64,000 bases of DNA from positions 1 to 64,000 of the forward strand of contig JARBJD010000196.1 in assembly GCA_033064195.1 (NCBI GenBank), given 5' to 3'. The DNA is from Blattamonas nauphoetae. Taxonomy: Eukaryota; Preaxostyla; Oxymonadida. Made by a program: the position numbers and the translations under genes. The notes under the pieces are model-generated. The model saw nothing but the letters and a program-made list of their open reading frames with translations, had not been told where the DNA came from and ran no database searches. Shown piece after piece: positions 35,001 to 46,139 of this stretch. Every line of letters begins with the position of its first letter. The stretch's first letter is position 1.

Positions 35001-38000
35001 TCGTACACACTCACCATCCGCACATCAGACTCGATCTACCCATCACACGAAAGGACAGTCACACTCGCTCCGAAATCGAATTTGGAGTTGGAAGATTGGA
35101 CAGCGACGCTCTACCCACTCTCAGGCGCAGATCTGCTGTACGGAAGAACATACGAAGTGCTCGACGCTGCACCAACCAACAACGAAACAACCGCAAATTC
35201 CGATTTTGTGTCGTTCGTGACCCCTCCCGAACCAACTCGGATTGAAGAATGTCTGAAACTGGAACTGAATAAAGATCAGACGGTGCTGACACTGCAGTTG
35301 ACAGGACGAGAACTACAGACATCGTCGGGAAAAGTGTGTCTGTCGGATGGACAGCAAGACTGGAAATCAATCGGATCATTCGAAGCGATCAATTCGACAC
35401 GCTGCTCAGTGTCGTTCGCAGTCGCTGAGAAAGAAACTCCAACCCACGTCGGATTGGGAAGGACGTACACACTGAAGGCGACAGAGGATGATCAACATGC
35501 GATTGTGGTGAACGACGGGATCTTGATTGAAGTCCCAACCAAAACCGCTCCACTGCCACGTGCTGTGCTCTCGTCAATCTCCACCGATGACAGCAACGGA
35601 TCTCTGCGTGTTCAACTGTTTGGCAAGAATCTTGTCTGTCCAAAGTACTCGATCACCTTTTCGACGTTGAAAACAAAAGCCAGACGCACAGAAGGACGCT
35701 CACATTCTCTTCTGTCTCCACGACCGCACTCGAAAGTCGGGCTGTTCCGATCAGTGAAGAGGGGGCCGATTCTTTCCTTCCTGGTCGACGATACACTGTG
35801 TCCGCTGCAGTCTCGCTGGGTCAGAATCAATCGATCGATGTTTCGGTCTCTCCTTTCAGGACACCTGTCGCCTCGTCTGCTCCCCGTGATCCGAAGACTG
35901 TGATGTGGATCTGGCTGGTTCCTGTCATCGTTGTGATGACTCTGTGCTTGGTTCTTTTCATTTTGGCTCTGATTTACTGTCGATCTGAGAAAAATGTAAG
36001 CGTGTGCTGTTCTCCAAATCAAGCGAACTACAGGGTGGTCACCCAAAACTTGGTCAGACATTTTCTCGCGTTTCAACAGGAATCATGGTTTGATTCTTTT
36101 TGTGACTGTTCATTTCATCATTTTGCATTCTATGCTTGTTTTTCATTTTTTTGAAAAAAATGGTTCAACTTAGACTTTTGTGGTTTGATCCTTCCCATCA
36201 TATGTCCTCAACTGAATTTCGTATTCGAGATCGGACTTTAATAGAATTTTGCTGGAGAATGCAGCTTCATTACAAAGAAGCTCATTCTCTGCTTGCATCC
36301 TACTACCCAGACGATAAACCGTGCTTGGAAACCTGCAGAAAAGTTATGAAGGACTTGGAGAACGGCACTTTTTCAGTTACTGGAAAGGTTCCCAATCACG
36401 TCAGAAGCAACCTCACTCTAATCAACGCCCTTTCTCAAATTTTAGCTGAAGACACTTCATTATCTCTGCGAGCGATGTGGAGAATTACTGGTTTTCATCC
36501 ACAAACAATCAAAAAATGTCTTCTCGGACATTTTGGCTTAGTCCGACGCTACACTAGATGGGTCCCTCATCTTCTGACAGACTCTCAAAAAACCAATCGC
36601 ATTCAGCTGGCACAGGATCTACTACTCACTCTCAACAAAGAGAAACGAAAAGGATGGAAGTATCTGATCACGGGAGATGAGAGTTGGATCAAATGGACAA
36701 ACCCTCATTCTTTCGTTTGGCTTCACCCAAACGACCCTCGACCGGTGAGAGAGCGAATCAACATCGGCAGCGGGAAGACGATGTTGGTGGCGTTTTTTGG
36801 AATTGATTTCACTTTCCTTCGAATGATCCCCAGAGGGAAAGGAATTACTGCTCAAGTGTTCGTGAACGAGATTTTGGACGAAATGGAAACAGAGATTCTT
36901 TTGCAAGACACATTTGACATCAACGATTTTGTCCGGTATCTTCATATGGACAATGCGCCCTGCCACAACTCCAAGCTGGTCCGAACATTTCTCGAGACTT
37001 CTCTATTTTCCAAAATTTCTCATCCTCCTTACAGTCCAGATCTCGCCCCGTGCGATTTCTGGCTGTTTGGAGAAATGAAGATGCGCCTGAAAGGTATCAC
37101 AGTCAAATCAGACGAAGAACTCAAAAAACACATCGATTCATTCATGGCAGAGCAAACCACCGCAAAAAGAATCCGAGTATTCGAAAACTGGATCAGACGC
37201 TGTGAACTGGTAATTCAGAATCAAGGCGGGTACATCTAACCGTCGCATTTTGTACTCTTTCTCAACTTTTGTTGTATTCTGGAATTTTTGATTTGGTTGA
37301 CCAAATTTTATCAATAGCACACTCATTTTGACCATCAAAGTCATTTTTTAGTTTTTCTCACCCCAGGAACTGTTTTGTTCTGACAACATTTCTGAACAGG
37401 ATTGGAATACACTCAGATACAAGTTTTTGTGTTTGTATAAGTTTTTATCACTTTTTCGGAAAGTTCTTCTGTCGAGACATCTCTCACCCATCTCATTCTC
37501 GAGATTCAGATGTGTGACACTCGGATTCGACGAGCTAACCAAAGACAAAATGAGGTATCTCATCTAAATTCAAGTGAAATGACTTAGGAATAGCATATTC
37601 CAAGAAGTGTCACCCCGACCAAGTTTTGGGTGACCACCCTGTACTGTTCAAATTGCTGTCAGTGCAGTTTCCCCTCTCAGAATGATGATTCACAGCAAGT
37701 TCATCCAAGCGACTATCCAGACCCAACGAGGAACTACACGACTGGATATTTCAGCGACTATCCACAATTACCAACTGTGCAAGCATCTGCTCCTCCAGCC
37801 CAGCTCGTTGATGCAGACAAACCAGAAGAAGAAGGACAGGACACATCGAAAGGCGAACCTCAAGTCATCCCTGTGTTGATCGAACCAATCGAACAACCAC
37901 CTGCATTTTCACAAATAATAAAACCATCTGCTCCAACACAAGCCGAAGCGTTGTTGCATGAACAGATGCAACCCTATCGCCCACACCGACTTGCGGATTA

Positions 38001-38091
38001 TCCACCACCACCAAGTCAAGTCACGCCAGGATATGTCGGAACTCCGTTCGCACAGCTTCACTATTCACAGAACGACGACGTGTTAGGATGA
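32058..38091 (+). CDS. Beta-helix surface protein with TM and proline-rich tail
   Basis: An N-terminal signal peptide (MNTPFLLIILCLLPLSARP) is followed by a Cys/Asn/Ser-rich pectin-lyase-like right-handed beta-helix (repeated GGG/GGA turns, e.g. AAGGSLSVS, GRGGGCFFNRCG). Two tandem repeats of about 210 residues follow (from about 34290 and 34920), sharing QTDSIVLRFGGKGF, LSGADLLYGRTYEVL, SFVTPPEPTRIEECL and FAVAEKETPTHVGLGRTYTL. A transmembrane segment (WIWLVPVIVVMTLCLVLFIL) ends the exon at 35995; the second exon (37681-38091) encodes a Pro/Gln-rich cytoplasmic tail (YFSDYPQL, YPPPPSQVTP). There is no kinase domain, unlike the relatives in this window. The frame must change near 35690; a 35-nt GT-AG intron at 35645-35679 would do it, or there is a 1-base indel. 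The intron between the exons holds a mariner. Confidence 0.8.
36031..37641 (+). mobile_element. Mariner transposon copy 2 (1611 bp, intact)
   Basis: Same 1611-bp length, 25-bp terminal repeats and apparent full identity as the copy at 16656-18266, in opposite orientation. TA flanks it (36029-36030, 37642-37643). It sits in the intron of the beta-helix gene (donor GTAAGC at 35996, acceptor CAG ending 37680), which would be 72 nt without it. Its transposase is in the same sense as the host gene. Confidence 0.95.
36136..37239 (+). CDS. Mariner transposase, 367 aa (identical to copy 1)
   Basis: Identical in translation to the gene at 17058-18161, including all three catalytic aspartates with DD34D spacing and the WVPHL linker motif. 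The alternative start is the second Met (MVQLRLLW) at 36160. An intact open frame with matching termini makes the pair autonomous candidates. Confidence 0.95.
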   Translation: MFFIFLKKMVQLRLLWFDPSHHMSSTEFRIRDRTLIEFCWRMQLHYKEAHSLLASYYPDDKPCLETCRKVMKDLENGTFSVTGKVPNHVRSNLTLINALSQILAEDTSLSLRAMWRITGFHPQTIKKCLLGHFGLVRRYTRWVPHLLTDSQKTNRIQLAQDLLLTLNKEKRKGWKYLITGDESWIKWTNPHSFVWLHPNDPRPVRERINIGSGKTMLVAFFGIDFTFLRMIPRGKGITAQVFVNEILDEMETEILLQDTFDINDFVRYLHMDNAPCHNSKLVRTFLETSLFSKISHPPYSPDLAPCDFWLFGEMKMRLKGITVKSDEELKKHIDSFMAEQTTAKRIRVFENWIRRCELVIQNQGGYI

Positions 38092-38350
38092 AAGCCAATC
38101 ACATCTATGCACCCTTTTTTATTATCCCATTACAGTTCTTTTCTCTGTTTAATTTTCATGGTATACCCAGTGTATCCAAGTTTAAGCAACTATTTTGATT
38201 CAAAACACACATATACACAACCATATTGGGAGAGAATTGGTGTTTTCGGTTGAGAGACAAGGTTTCACTGATTGTCTGGTGATTGGAAAAAAGTGGAAGA
38301 GAATGAAGAAGAATGAAGTGAAAGCGAGTGTGAAGAGAGAAGAACTCGGA

Positions 38351-40350
38351 TTAGTCCATCACAACTTCCAAACTCCCTCCGACCAACGATTGCTCTTGAA
38401 GCACTTCTGTCGACACAATCTCAACTGATGCACCTGATTCGTACATAAAAATGCCGAATTGGGAGGGAACAGGAATGTTTGTGAAGAAGACTGGCTGTGT
38501 CTCTCCATCTTGCGACAGCTTCAATGTTCGCTTTCCTTCTCGTCCATCTGCCTCCATCACCACTCGCTGTCCAACTGCTCCTGCCTTGCATGCAGATCTT
38601 TCGTGTGACGTTTTGCCGTTCTGTTCCGAATAAGGATAGTTCGAATAACAATTCCATCCGGCTCCTCCTTTCAAGCTCATGAACCATTTCTGTCCAGTCT
38701 TTGTTTGTTCTGTCAGATCGGTCGAGATCAACCCGAAACAAAAAGAATCGCTAATGGCTCGAATGATGAAAGTGATTCGCACGACAACAGCTCCGAATGA
38801 ATGCGAGAGAAGAGAATGATAGGAGCGGCCACACGTTTTTGTGACAACATTTCCAGCGAGAGTGAACTTGTCGTGTTGGAACACTTCGATTGCTGCTGCT
38901 CCTTCCTTCACATTCCTTCGTCGCTCTTCCTCTTCTCTCTTCCTTTCCTCTTCTCTCTGCCTTTCCTCATCTCTTTTCCTTTCTTCTTCTCTCTTCTTCT
39001 CTTCTCGTCTCTGTCGTCCTTCCTCAATCAGCTCCTCGTTCATCCTCTTCATCTCTTCCATCTCTCTCATCTTCCTCGAGAACTCTCTCTGCCTCTCCTC
39101 TTCTGCTTTCCTTGCTGCCATCTCTCTTTCCTTTTCTCGCATCTCCATCTCTCTCCGAACTGCTGCCAAGTCAATCTCAATCGATCCAATCTCTTTCTCG
39201 GATGGAGACGAGATCGAAGATGAGAAGTGTCGGATGATCATTCCTCCAACTTGCTGTTGGATGTTTCGTGTTGTTTCGTCTGCACTTTGTCTTCCGAGCG
39301 AGTGACCAAGTGTCAGAACTGCCTTTTCAATCCGAGCAAGTGCGAATCCACAGCGACGAGTCAGCGAGAACGAATCTTCTTTCCATTCTTCATTCTTCTT
39401 GTCTGTTGATTTCGAATGCTGTTCGTTGTCAATGTGAGATCGAAGGCCACTGCACAATCGGTCCAAAACAACAAGTGTCGGAAGAACATCCACTGACCCA
39501 CTTTCACTTTCATTTTCATCTTCACTTTCAATACGAGTGCAAAGTCTTTCGACAATTCCCGAACTCAACACTCCCTCCACTTCCACACACGAAAGACTCC
39601 CTCCACATAGAAGACTCCAAACACCAATCAAATCAAAACAAAACAAAATAAGAGAAAACAAAACAGTTGGAGAGAGAGAAGAGGAGAGAAGAGATGAAAG
39701 AATGATGAAGAAGAGAGGAAAGAGCATACCCAAGCGAGTGAGTGGCTGCTGTCGACAACGAACTGTCTGCATGCTGATCAACACAAAAATGAAAGAGAAG
39801 AGGAGGAAGATAAAGAAAAAGAGAAGAAATGAAGAAAGAGAGGAACAAACGGAGGAGAGCGCAAGCAGAGAAGGAATCAAGTCACTCCGAAGTCGAGGTC
39901 GTCCTTCCGACACCGATGTCACCATCACTCCAATCACACTCGACAAAACTCCCTGAACACACACAATCCATCAAAAAATCAATCACAAAGAGAATCACAA
40001 AGAGAATCACAAAGAGAATCAGAAATATCATCATATTGAGAGAAGAAGAGAGACACACAGAAAGAGTGCTTGCACATTCCGAAGAAAGTCGCTCCGAAAA
40101 GCTCTCCAACAATCCACTCCGAATCCCAATCGAACTTCGTTCCTTCATTTGAGTTGGTTCTGAGATATCACAAGAACGAAGAAATCAACAATCCAAATCA
40201 AAAGAATGTGTTCGCAAAGAATCCAACAATCATGTCGAAATCATGTGACAGACCTGATGTGAGAATGTTGAACACAGAATGAGCGATCTTGAATTGGACA
40301 GTTTCATCGCCATTCTTGAACTCACTTTCACATCTCCTGAATTCCTCCAT
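38351..40350 (-). CDS. Armadillo-like / coiled-coil / SPRY-like protein, copy 2
   Basis: Paralogue of the gene at 23318-27057, without the transposon. Starts MEEFRRCESEFKNGDETVQF at 40350 after an acceptor AG; exons then join as ILTS-EPTQMKERSSIGIRSG, ASTLS-GVLSSVIGVMVTSV, LALSS-HADSSLSTAATHSL and G-LLCGGSLSCVEVEG. The last intron (39729 to 39615) is 115 nt and gives the uninterrupted version of the site invaded in copy 1. The coiled coil is longer here because of extra EERKRDEERQREEE repeats. The SPRY-like domain is conserved (GGAGWNCYSN, AVGQRVVMEADGREGKRTL, SQDGETQPVFFTNIPVP). A CACAAAGAGAAT triplication lies in an intron at about 39985-40020. Likely a scaffold or binding protein; role unknown. 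Confidence 0.8.
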
Positions 40351-40409
40351 CTGAAAGACAAGAAATGACAGATGGTTGGGTATCATAGAAAAGAAAGATA
40401 AAGTCATTG

Positions 40410-41052
40410 AATGGATGGGAAAACAGAATGAGAATGAAAATCAAGACAAAGTCCCGTGGGACAATTGATATGCGACAATGACGATTCACACAAGTCCATC
40501 AGAGGTGTGACCAGGTCCACCAGTATTTGAAATTGTTGATTGCATTTGTGTTGGTTGCATTCTAGTTTAACAAATGTTTTGGTTGGATCATCTCATATTT
40601 CTCCTTCGAGTTGAATGTTCTCGTTTAGATTCATTTTTTGTGATCGTCCGACACCTCTATTTTCTCAATTCCATAAATGGACTCATCTGCGTTGCTATTT
40701 ATCTCAAGACTTCGATTTCAGCCAGAATCCAAATATCTCTTTTCTCCTCCAAAGCGTATCACCTTTAACCCTCGCGCATCAAGGTAAAATAACAGCCACC
40801 GACGCCAGCAAAATGATCAACGGAGAGTCTCCGACTTTCGATCAGAACATCCAGATGATGAACGAAGACAACCACTCCTTGCAACACCAGAACCGAAAGC
40901 CCAGGTGGTAATAAAACCAAACAACACTCCCATCCCTTTGATTGGTTAGGCACACGATCGTCACCCTCTTCCCCAACTCTCAGACCAATCAAGTCCCAAA
41001 TAATGGTCGACTGAGTGAATCTTCCGAAGGATCGGACCCTCTGACGACTTAG
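40410..41052. other. Intergenic with decayed family sequence
   Basis: From the upstream side of the SPRY-like gene to the first open part of the relic at 41053. Reads such as MINGESPTFDQNIQMMNEDN at about 40813 are short and stop-ridden. Nothing functional is recognised. Confidence 0.4.
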
Positions 41053-41514
41053 CTGACCGTTGCCCCAGACGATCCGATCAGTCAGAGCAACGAGAAGAAA
41101 CCGGAAGACAATGACCTCCTCCCAACTCCGCTGCAACAGTTCGAGGTCAATCGACCTTCTCCCGACAAGAGTTCCTTTTCTGCGGAACAATTGAGTTTAA
41201 CAGAAGCTTGTTTGTGTCCTCAGACTCCAACATCTGTCTTTGAGGCCTTCCGTGACCAGTTTGGACTTCCACTGAACGATTTGGACACGGAATGGTCCTC
41301 AACTGGCACCGAACCCTCCATTTGTTGCTCTGAAAGTGAAGAAACGATTGATCCTACATTCACTTCCGTCTGTAGTCGCACACACCGACAGAGCGCTTCG
41401 TGGCAGTTGTGCGTGTCACTTCCATCAGAAATGGAACGTGCACGCTTCCATTCTGAAATTGTTCAACAATTCAATGCCTTTAACACCTCAGAGAGTCGGT
41501 CAGACAATGAATAA
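41053..41514 (+). pseudogene. Relic of the RRM-like gene's C-terminal region
   Basis: Open from just after a TAG at 41050 to a stop at 41514. It reads NDLLPTPLQQFEVNRPSPDK, SSFSAEQ and CPQTPTSVFEAFRDQFG...NDLDTE. This matches the intact order in the gene at 46379-50256 (NDLLSPHQQQFEVSRPSPVN, KPFST-EQ, CPQTPISAPAAFHDKNG, NLDTE). It shows the uninterrupted form of the site where the Pack-type element at 47843 inserted. No upstream domain is present, so it is a fragment. Confidence 0.6.
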
Positions 41515-41859
41515 ATGGAACCAGGCATCCTTATTTCGATGTCCTCCATTAACTTTGCATTTTCGCTGTTTTTCTCCGTTTCCTCGGTTTTGAGTCAGTT
41601 CTCTCGAGTAAAACCGTTCGACTGAATAATATTGTGAGTGATATTATCCATTACATGACTGGACAGCCTTTCGTCGCAACAAAGTCGTATGGGCTCGTGA
41701 GATGGCCTAACTCACAGTGCATTCCAACAAACAACAATTTGACAATGGTATTCTGTTTCGGCAAAATCATACCCCGTGCCCCCTCACCGAAAATTTCAAA
41801 TATGCCTATTTTCGATTAATAATCACACTTTTGATGAAATTTTGTGATTTTGAGGGCGA

Positions 41860-42080
41860 AAAGAAGCTGCCCATTTTGGCCCGATCCAGCCCATTATTTG
41901 TTTCAACACTTCACAAAGATCCTTTTTTCTATGGTACTTTTGAGAATTCACCAATAGTCTTCACAGCCCCCCCTGCTCTTGAGCGGGGGGCTGTGAAGAC
42001 TATCCGACATTATGAAAAAGTGTCTGGAAAAAGGATCGGGTGAAGTGTAGATGAATTTATATCTCCAAAACCCGGTCTCA
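41860..42080. repeat. Foldback: perfect 19-bp stem inside a longer imperfect palindrome
   Basis: ATAGTCTTCACAGCCCCCC at about 41954-41972 is followed by a 12-base loop (CTGCTCTTGAGC) and its exact inverse GGGGGGCTGTGAAGACTAT. Outside it, imperfect arms continue for roughly 70 bases each (ACTTCAC...GATCCTTTTT on the left mirrored by AAAAAGGATC...GTGAAGT on the right). It lies just upstream of the RRM-like gene. Likely a foldback or MITE-type element; an extruding cruciform is also conceivable. Confidence 0.75.
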
Positions 42081-44364
42081 AATCGAAAAATAATTGCAAA
42101 AATATCGTGAAATGGAGTTAAATCAAGCAACTGTTAAAATATTGGAGGGGGGCACGGGGTCGGATTATGCCTCTGTTTCTCTCATATCTTCACACCTTTC
42201 AGTTCCGGACGAATGTACTTATTTTTCCTTCTCTTCTTTTCTCAGTCCTTCTTTTCATTTACCACCTTCCCCCGAGACCGTACACAAAAAAAGAAGTTGT
42301 CATAGCACTACGACGGTATTTCGGACTCCTTCCAGATGGCAAGGTAATCCCTTATGAATGGCCAGAACATGATCCCAACGACACACTCACTCCTACAGAA
42401 ATCATGCTCAAGATGAAGGATCCAACTCTAATCGATAGAATCTGTGAAGCTCCACTTAATGAGATTGAAATTTGTTGGTCTGTTACGCTGTGTCCAGTCG
42501 AGGTGTGATTGTCCAGTCCAATGTCCAGTCTCCTATTTGGGCGTCGCGGTGCTGGTAAAAATCTATTATGCTTTCGACAGCTCGATCTCAATACGAATCG
42601 TGGTTGGAGGGATGATATTAAAGAAAGCATCCCAGAATGCCTGTGAAAGAGGATATCTCCTGCCCACATACACGTGAAGAGAGTTGGGGATCGATTCAGG
42701 AACAGCATGGGTTCGATCAAAGAGTGAATCTCACTCTTGGTGTTTTCTCGTTCAGACAAGAAAAGAACGAGATACATACAAACAAATGGCATATCTCAAA
42801 GAATGAGGAATGAATGATGTGGGATCTGATGAAAACAGAATGCGAATGAATGTGCAAATCCTCCTCTCCCTACTCTTCATGTTCTCTCGCTTTTATCATC
42901 TCCTCATCATGCTTCTTTGTACTCTTCTCTCGTTGTGTTCTTTCTCCAATTCTAGACGGTGTCTGTTTGTTAAGTTGAGCAGTCCAGATAAACATGGTGA
43001 GGAGTCAGATATAGTTCAGATTTGAAGATTTGCTGTTTCGGATCATCGCACGGGTTCGACGAGACGATAAATTTCGAGCATCCTCTTTGTACGAGGAGTT
43101 GGAGTATCGCTCACTCGCCTGATATTCTTTTGACTCTCACAGAGTGTGGATGAAAACTGAATCGACACAATCGATTGATGTGTTGCTTGTTGAACACCAG
43201 ATGCTTGGAACAATCACACTGGATCGACGGAAGAGAAGCTTCAGTGGCGACAAAGTTGAATCAACTTGGGAGAAGATAGAACGATAAAAATGAATATCAC
43301 ACCACTTCCGAACTAAGTTTCGATTGAAGGAGATGAGGGGGGGAGACTAGAAGGGGTGTTTAATTCGAGAAATGTTGTCATTTGTCCTTTTCTGTTCTTC
43401 GTTTGATCCTGGACAAGTTCGAAGTGTCGATGATGGTTGGGATGAAAGGGGATAATTATGGAGTTTGCGCATCGATAGAATCGTTTTTCAATCACAAAGA
43501 GTAACTTAACACCGATCAATCGTCGGATATTGTTCGGATGCGTTTAGGTGAACTCGTCGTTCAACCAGTACAACTCCGCAAACATTGCTACATGTATTTT
43601 TCTAAAAGGAGTGAATGAGAAGACGTTGAAAGTGGAGAGGTGGGAATGCACACTGTCGTGATTTCGTCCCCGTTCGAGAGATGTCGCGTTCACCACATCC
43701 AATTCTGACTCCTGTTCCTCATTGTCGAAGATCAAGACAGGAAGATGATGTGCTTCAATTCCTTCTTCCTTGTTTTTCTCTCCTCCGCTTCTTTCCGCTC
43801 ACCTTTAGATTCTTTCGCTATCTTCTCTTATCTGTCCCTCAGTCCCTGTTCAAATGAGAGAAGTGAATATAAGAGTGATGAAGGACAAATTAAATCAAAA
43901 AAAACGTCAAAAAGAAAATAAGCGAGAGATGGCTACCGAAAATAGCAACTCCACCATCCTTGTGCATTTTGGGGCACAATTTGTCCATCATTGTGAAAGG
44001 TTCCTTTGTACACATTCGAATTTCTTTATCTTTCCACATGATGACTGTCGTTCGTTTCTTCTCAGAGCAGAAGGGGAACGTAAGAGGGATTGTGTCGACT
44101 TGTCGCATGTGGATGAGTGATCACTCTGTTCCTGCGAGAGATTGAGATAGAGTGTGTGAAGGAGGTGTCAATACATTGAAAAAAAAGAGAGAAAACACTG
44201 TCAATGACGATTCAAACCGTTGTGAGTTTGGCCACATCCAGGGCCAGCAAAACGCAGAGATGAAGACATTGCAGTGCCCAAACAAAGAGAGGAGATCTAA
44301 TATTAATCAAAAAAGTGAGAGATAAGTGGTAAAATCAAACTGCAATCGGAATTGAGAATGAACT

Positions 44365-45816
44365 GTGTCCCTTAATAGGTGTCGATTGGACAGTCCAATT
44401 TGGCCGACTCTTCAAAACCTCAAAAAACAGGATGCACTAATTGAGGAGACCCCAGAAAATACCTGCCATCGAATTGTCCAATCAGTGGGTTTCGATAGGT
44501 TGGCAAGTTTAAAAAAAGATGAGGAAAGGGCAGATCAAACTTGTGAAATGGAAAAGGATTCTCATTCTCATTCTGTGAACCGATTAGCATTTGAATCGGT
44601 CTTATCGCCTTATTTCGACAAAATGATGATACAGAAGCTGCTGGACGAGATACAGATGCTCGGGAACATTCAGGCAGCACCTCTCATTCGGTGGTTCATA
44701 ATGAGGACAGAAGGACTCGCTAATCTGTCGCCATCTGACATTTGCGTTGCACTAACAGTCAAACTTCCCCAAATTTCTCAAGCTAGAAAGGCATTGAAGA
44801 TGATCGAAGAAGACATACCCCAATTTTCTTCCCTTCGCCGCCATTTGACTCGAGAAGAAGAAGATCTCATTGTAACAGATCTTCTTCGCGACTTCAGCTT
44901 TGGTCATCCGTGGACAATTCAAGATCTCTTGAGACGAGCTGACAAAGATAGTGGGGAGAAAGTGAGCAAATCTTGGGCAACGAATTTTTTGGCAAGACAT
45001 AAGAGTCAAATAACGAAACACAAATTTAAGGCGAGGGAACAAACGCGAATGCTCGCAAATCCAGAACAGATTAAGAGATATAAGAACGAGTTGGCGACGA
45101 TCCTTCGAACCACACCTTATACGATGGTGTACCAAGCCGATGAATCACAATATCACGCCTATTCTGACTGTATCGATCGAGTCTTCATTGTACCATCTGG
45201 TATGACTGAACAACAAAGGCTGACCATCAAGCGGAACGAAAATGCCCTCACGCTCCTCCCGACAATCTGTTTGGATGGTTCGTCCCTCCCTCCACTTATT
45301 GTTTCTGCGGGCAAAATCGATCCTGATCTTTTGAAGATGTCTGGTGTTCATCTTGGTAGAGATTGTCACATCGTCCACAACAAATCTCAGTGGATTGATG
45401 AGGTAATCTTTTGTCATTATTTAGAGAATATTCTCATTCCAGGTATCAACGCGAAACGTCCCGCAGAAATGTGTCGCACAATGTCTGCTGTTTTGCTAGT
45501 TGATGGATGTTCAATCCACAAAACTCAAAAAGTCAAGACAATTCTGAATGAAAACAATGTCAAACTTTTTTGTTTTGCGCCAAACGCCACCCATCTCTTA
45601 CAACCTCTCGATCTGGGCGTATTTGGTGTCTGGAAACGTCGGCTAAATGAGATGAGATGCATTAGATCGAACGAAAATTTTACTACCATTGTAGCGAAAG
45701 CGGTTGTGCATTCTACCAAGCGTCGACACCAATTCAAATCGTCAATGCATACTTGTCAGCGGGCATCGACCTGTTCAATATTGGAGCTCTCCTACTCCCA
45801 AGAGTCAACGACCTAA
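44365..45816 (+). CDS. Pogo/Tigger-like DDE transposase
   Basis: Contains a helix-turn-helix region resembling CENP-B-type DNA binding (REEEDLIVTDLLRDFSFGHP, SKSWATNFLARHKSQI). The DDE nuclease core follows: VYQADESQYHAY with the first Asp, LLVDGCSIHKT with the second, and FAPNATHLLQPLDLGVFGVWKRR with the third region. The C-terminus after about 45720 loses similarity, so the frame may be shifted there. The N-terminal 55 or so residues overlap the terminal inverted repeat, so the real start is probably Met near 44545 (MEKDSHSHSVN). Imperfect inverted repeats (CGATAGGTTGGCAAGTT at about 44494-44509 and its inverse at about 46111-46127) delimit a roughly 1.65-kb unit. Confidence 0.8.
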   Translation: MSLNRCRLDSPIWPTLQNLKKQDALIEETPENTCHRIVQSVGFDRLASLKKDEERADQTCEMEKDSHSHSVNRLAFESVLSPYFDKMMIQKLLDEIQMLGNIQAAPLIRWFIMRTEGLANLSPSDICVALTVKLPQISQARKALKMIEEDIPQFSSLRRHLTREEEDLIVTDLLRDFSFGHPWTIQDLLRRADKDSGEKVSKSWATNFLARHKSQITKHKFKAREQTRMLANPEQIKRYKNELATILRTTPYTMVYQADESQYHAYSDCIDRVFIVPSGMTEQQRLTIKRNENALTLLPTICLDGSSLPPLIVSAGKIDPDLLKMSGVHLGRDCHIVHNKSQWIDEVIFCHYLENILIPGINAKRPAEMCRTMSAVLLVDGCSIHKTQKVKTILNENNVKLFCFAPNATHLLQPLDLGVFGVWKRRLNEMRCIRSNENFTTIVAKAVVHSTKRRHQFKSSMHTCQRASTCSILELSYSQESTT

Positions 45817-46139
45817 GATTCGACAAAATTATTGAACAAGCAGAAAGAGAAAACAAACAAGCACAACAGTATTCTGTTTCAACTGTGAAACGCCGTGCTA
45901 CACACGAATTTGGGGAGATTAGCCTATCTCCCCATCCGTAATGGAACGGTTGACAGAGGATCACAATGCTCCCCTCCAATGGTCACTTCACGTATTCCCA
46001 TGATTCTGTGGTGAAGTTTGGATAAGCTGGAACATCTGAGAGTGTATAAGAGCAAACAGAGTGACCATTCATTTCATGAGTTTGGTCTGCCCTTTCTTCG
46101 AATTCACTTTAACTTGCCAACCTATCGAAACTCACTGAT
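44481..46139 (+). mobile_element. Nested pogo-like unit, borders approximate
   Basis: Inverted repeats run inward from ATCAGTGGGTTTCGATAGG on the left and its near-inverse ending CACTGAT on the right. A second matched block (AGGGCAGATCAAACT) lies about 20 bases further in. Both ends adjoin AT, which could be the target pair, but TA is expected for pogo and no clean duplication was found. Confidence 0.55.

Noticed and set aside
32138-35643. Many minus-strand open frames opposite the beta-helix gene
   Set aside because: They are shadows produced by the codon bias of the plus-strand gene; the same applies opposite 57675-64000 and 52806-55831.
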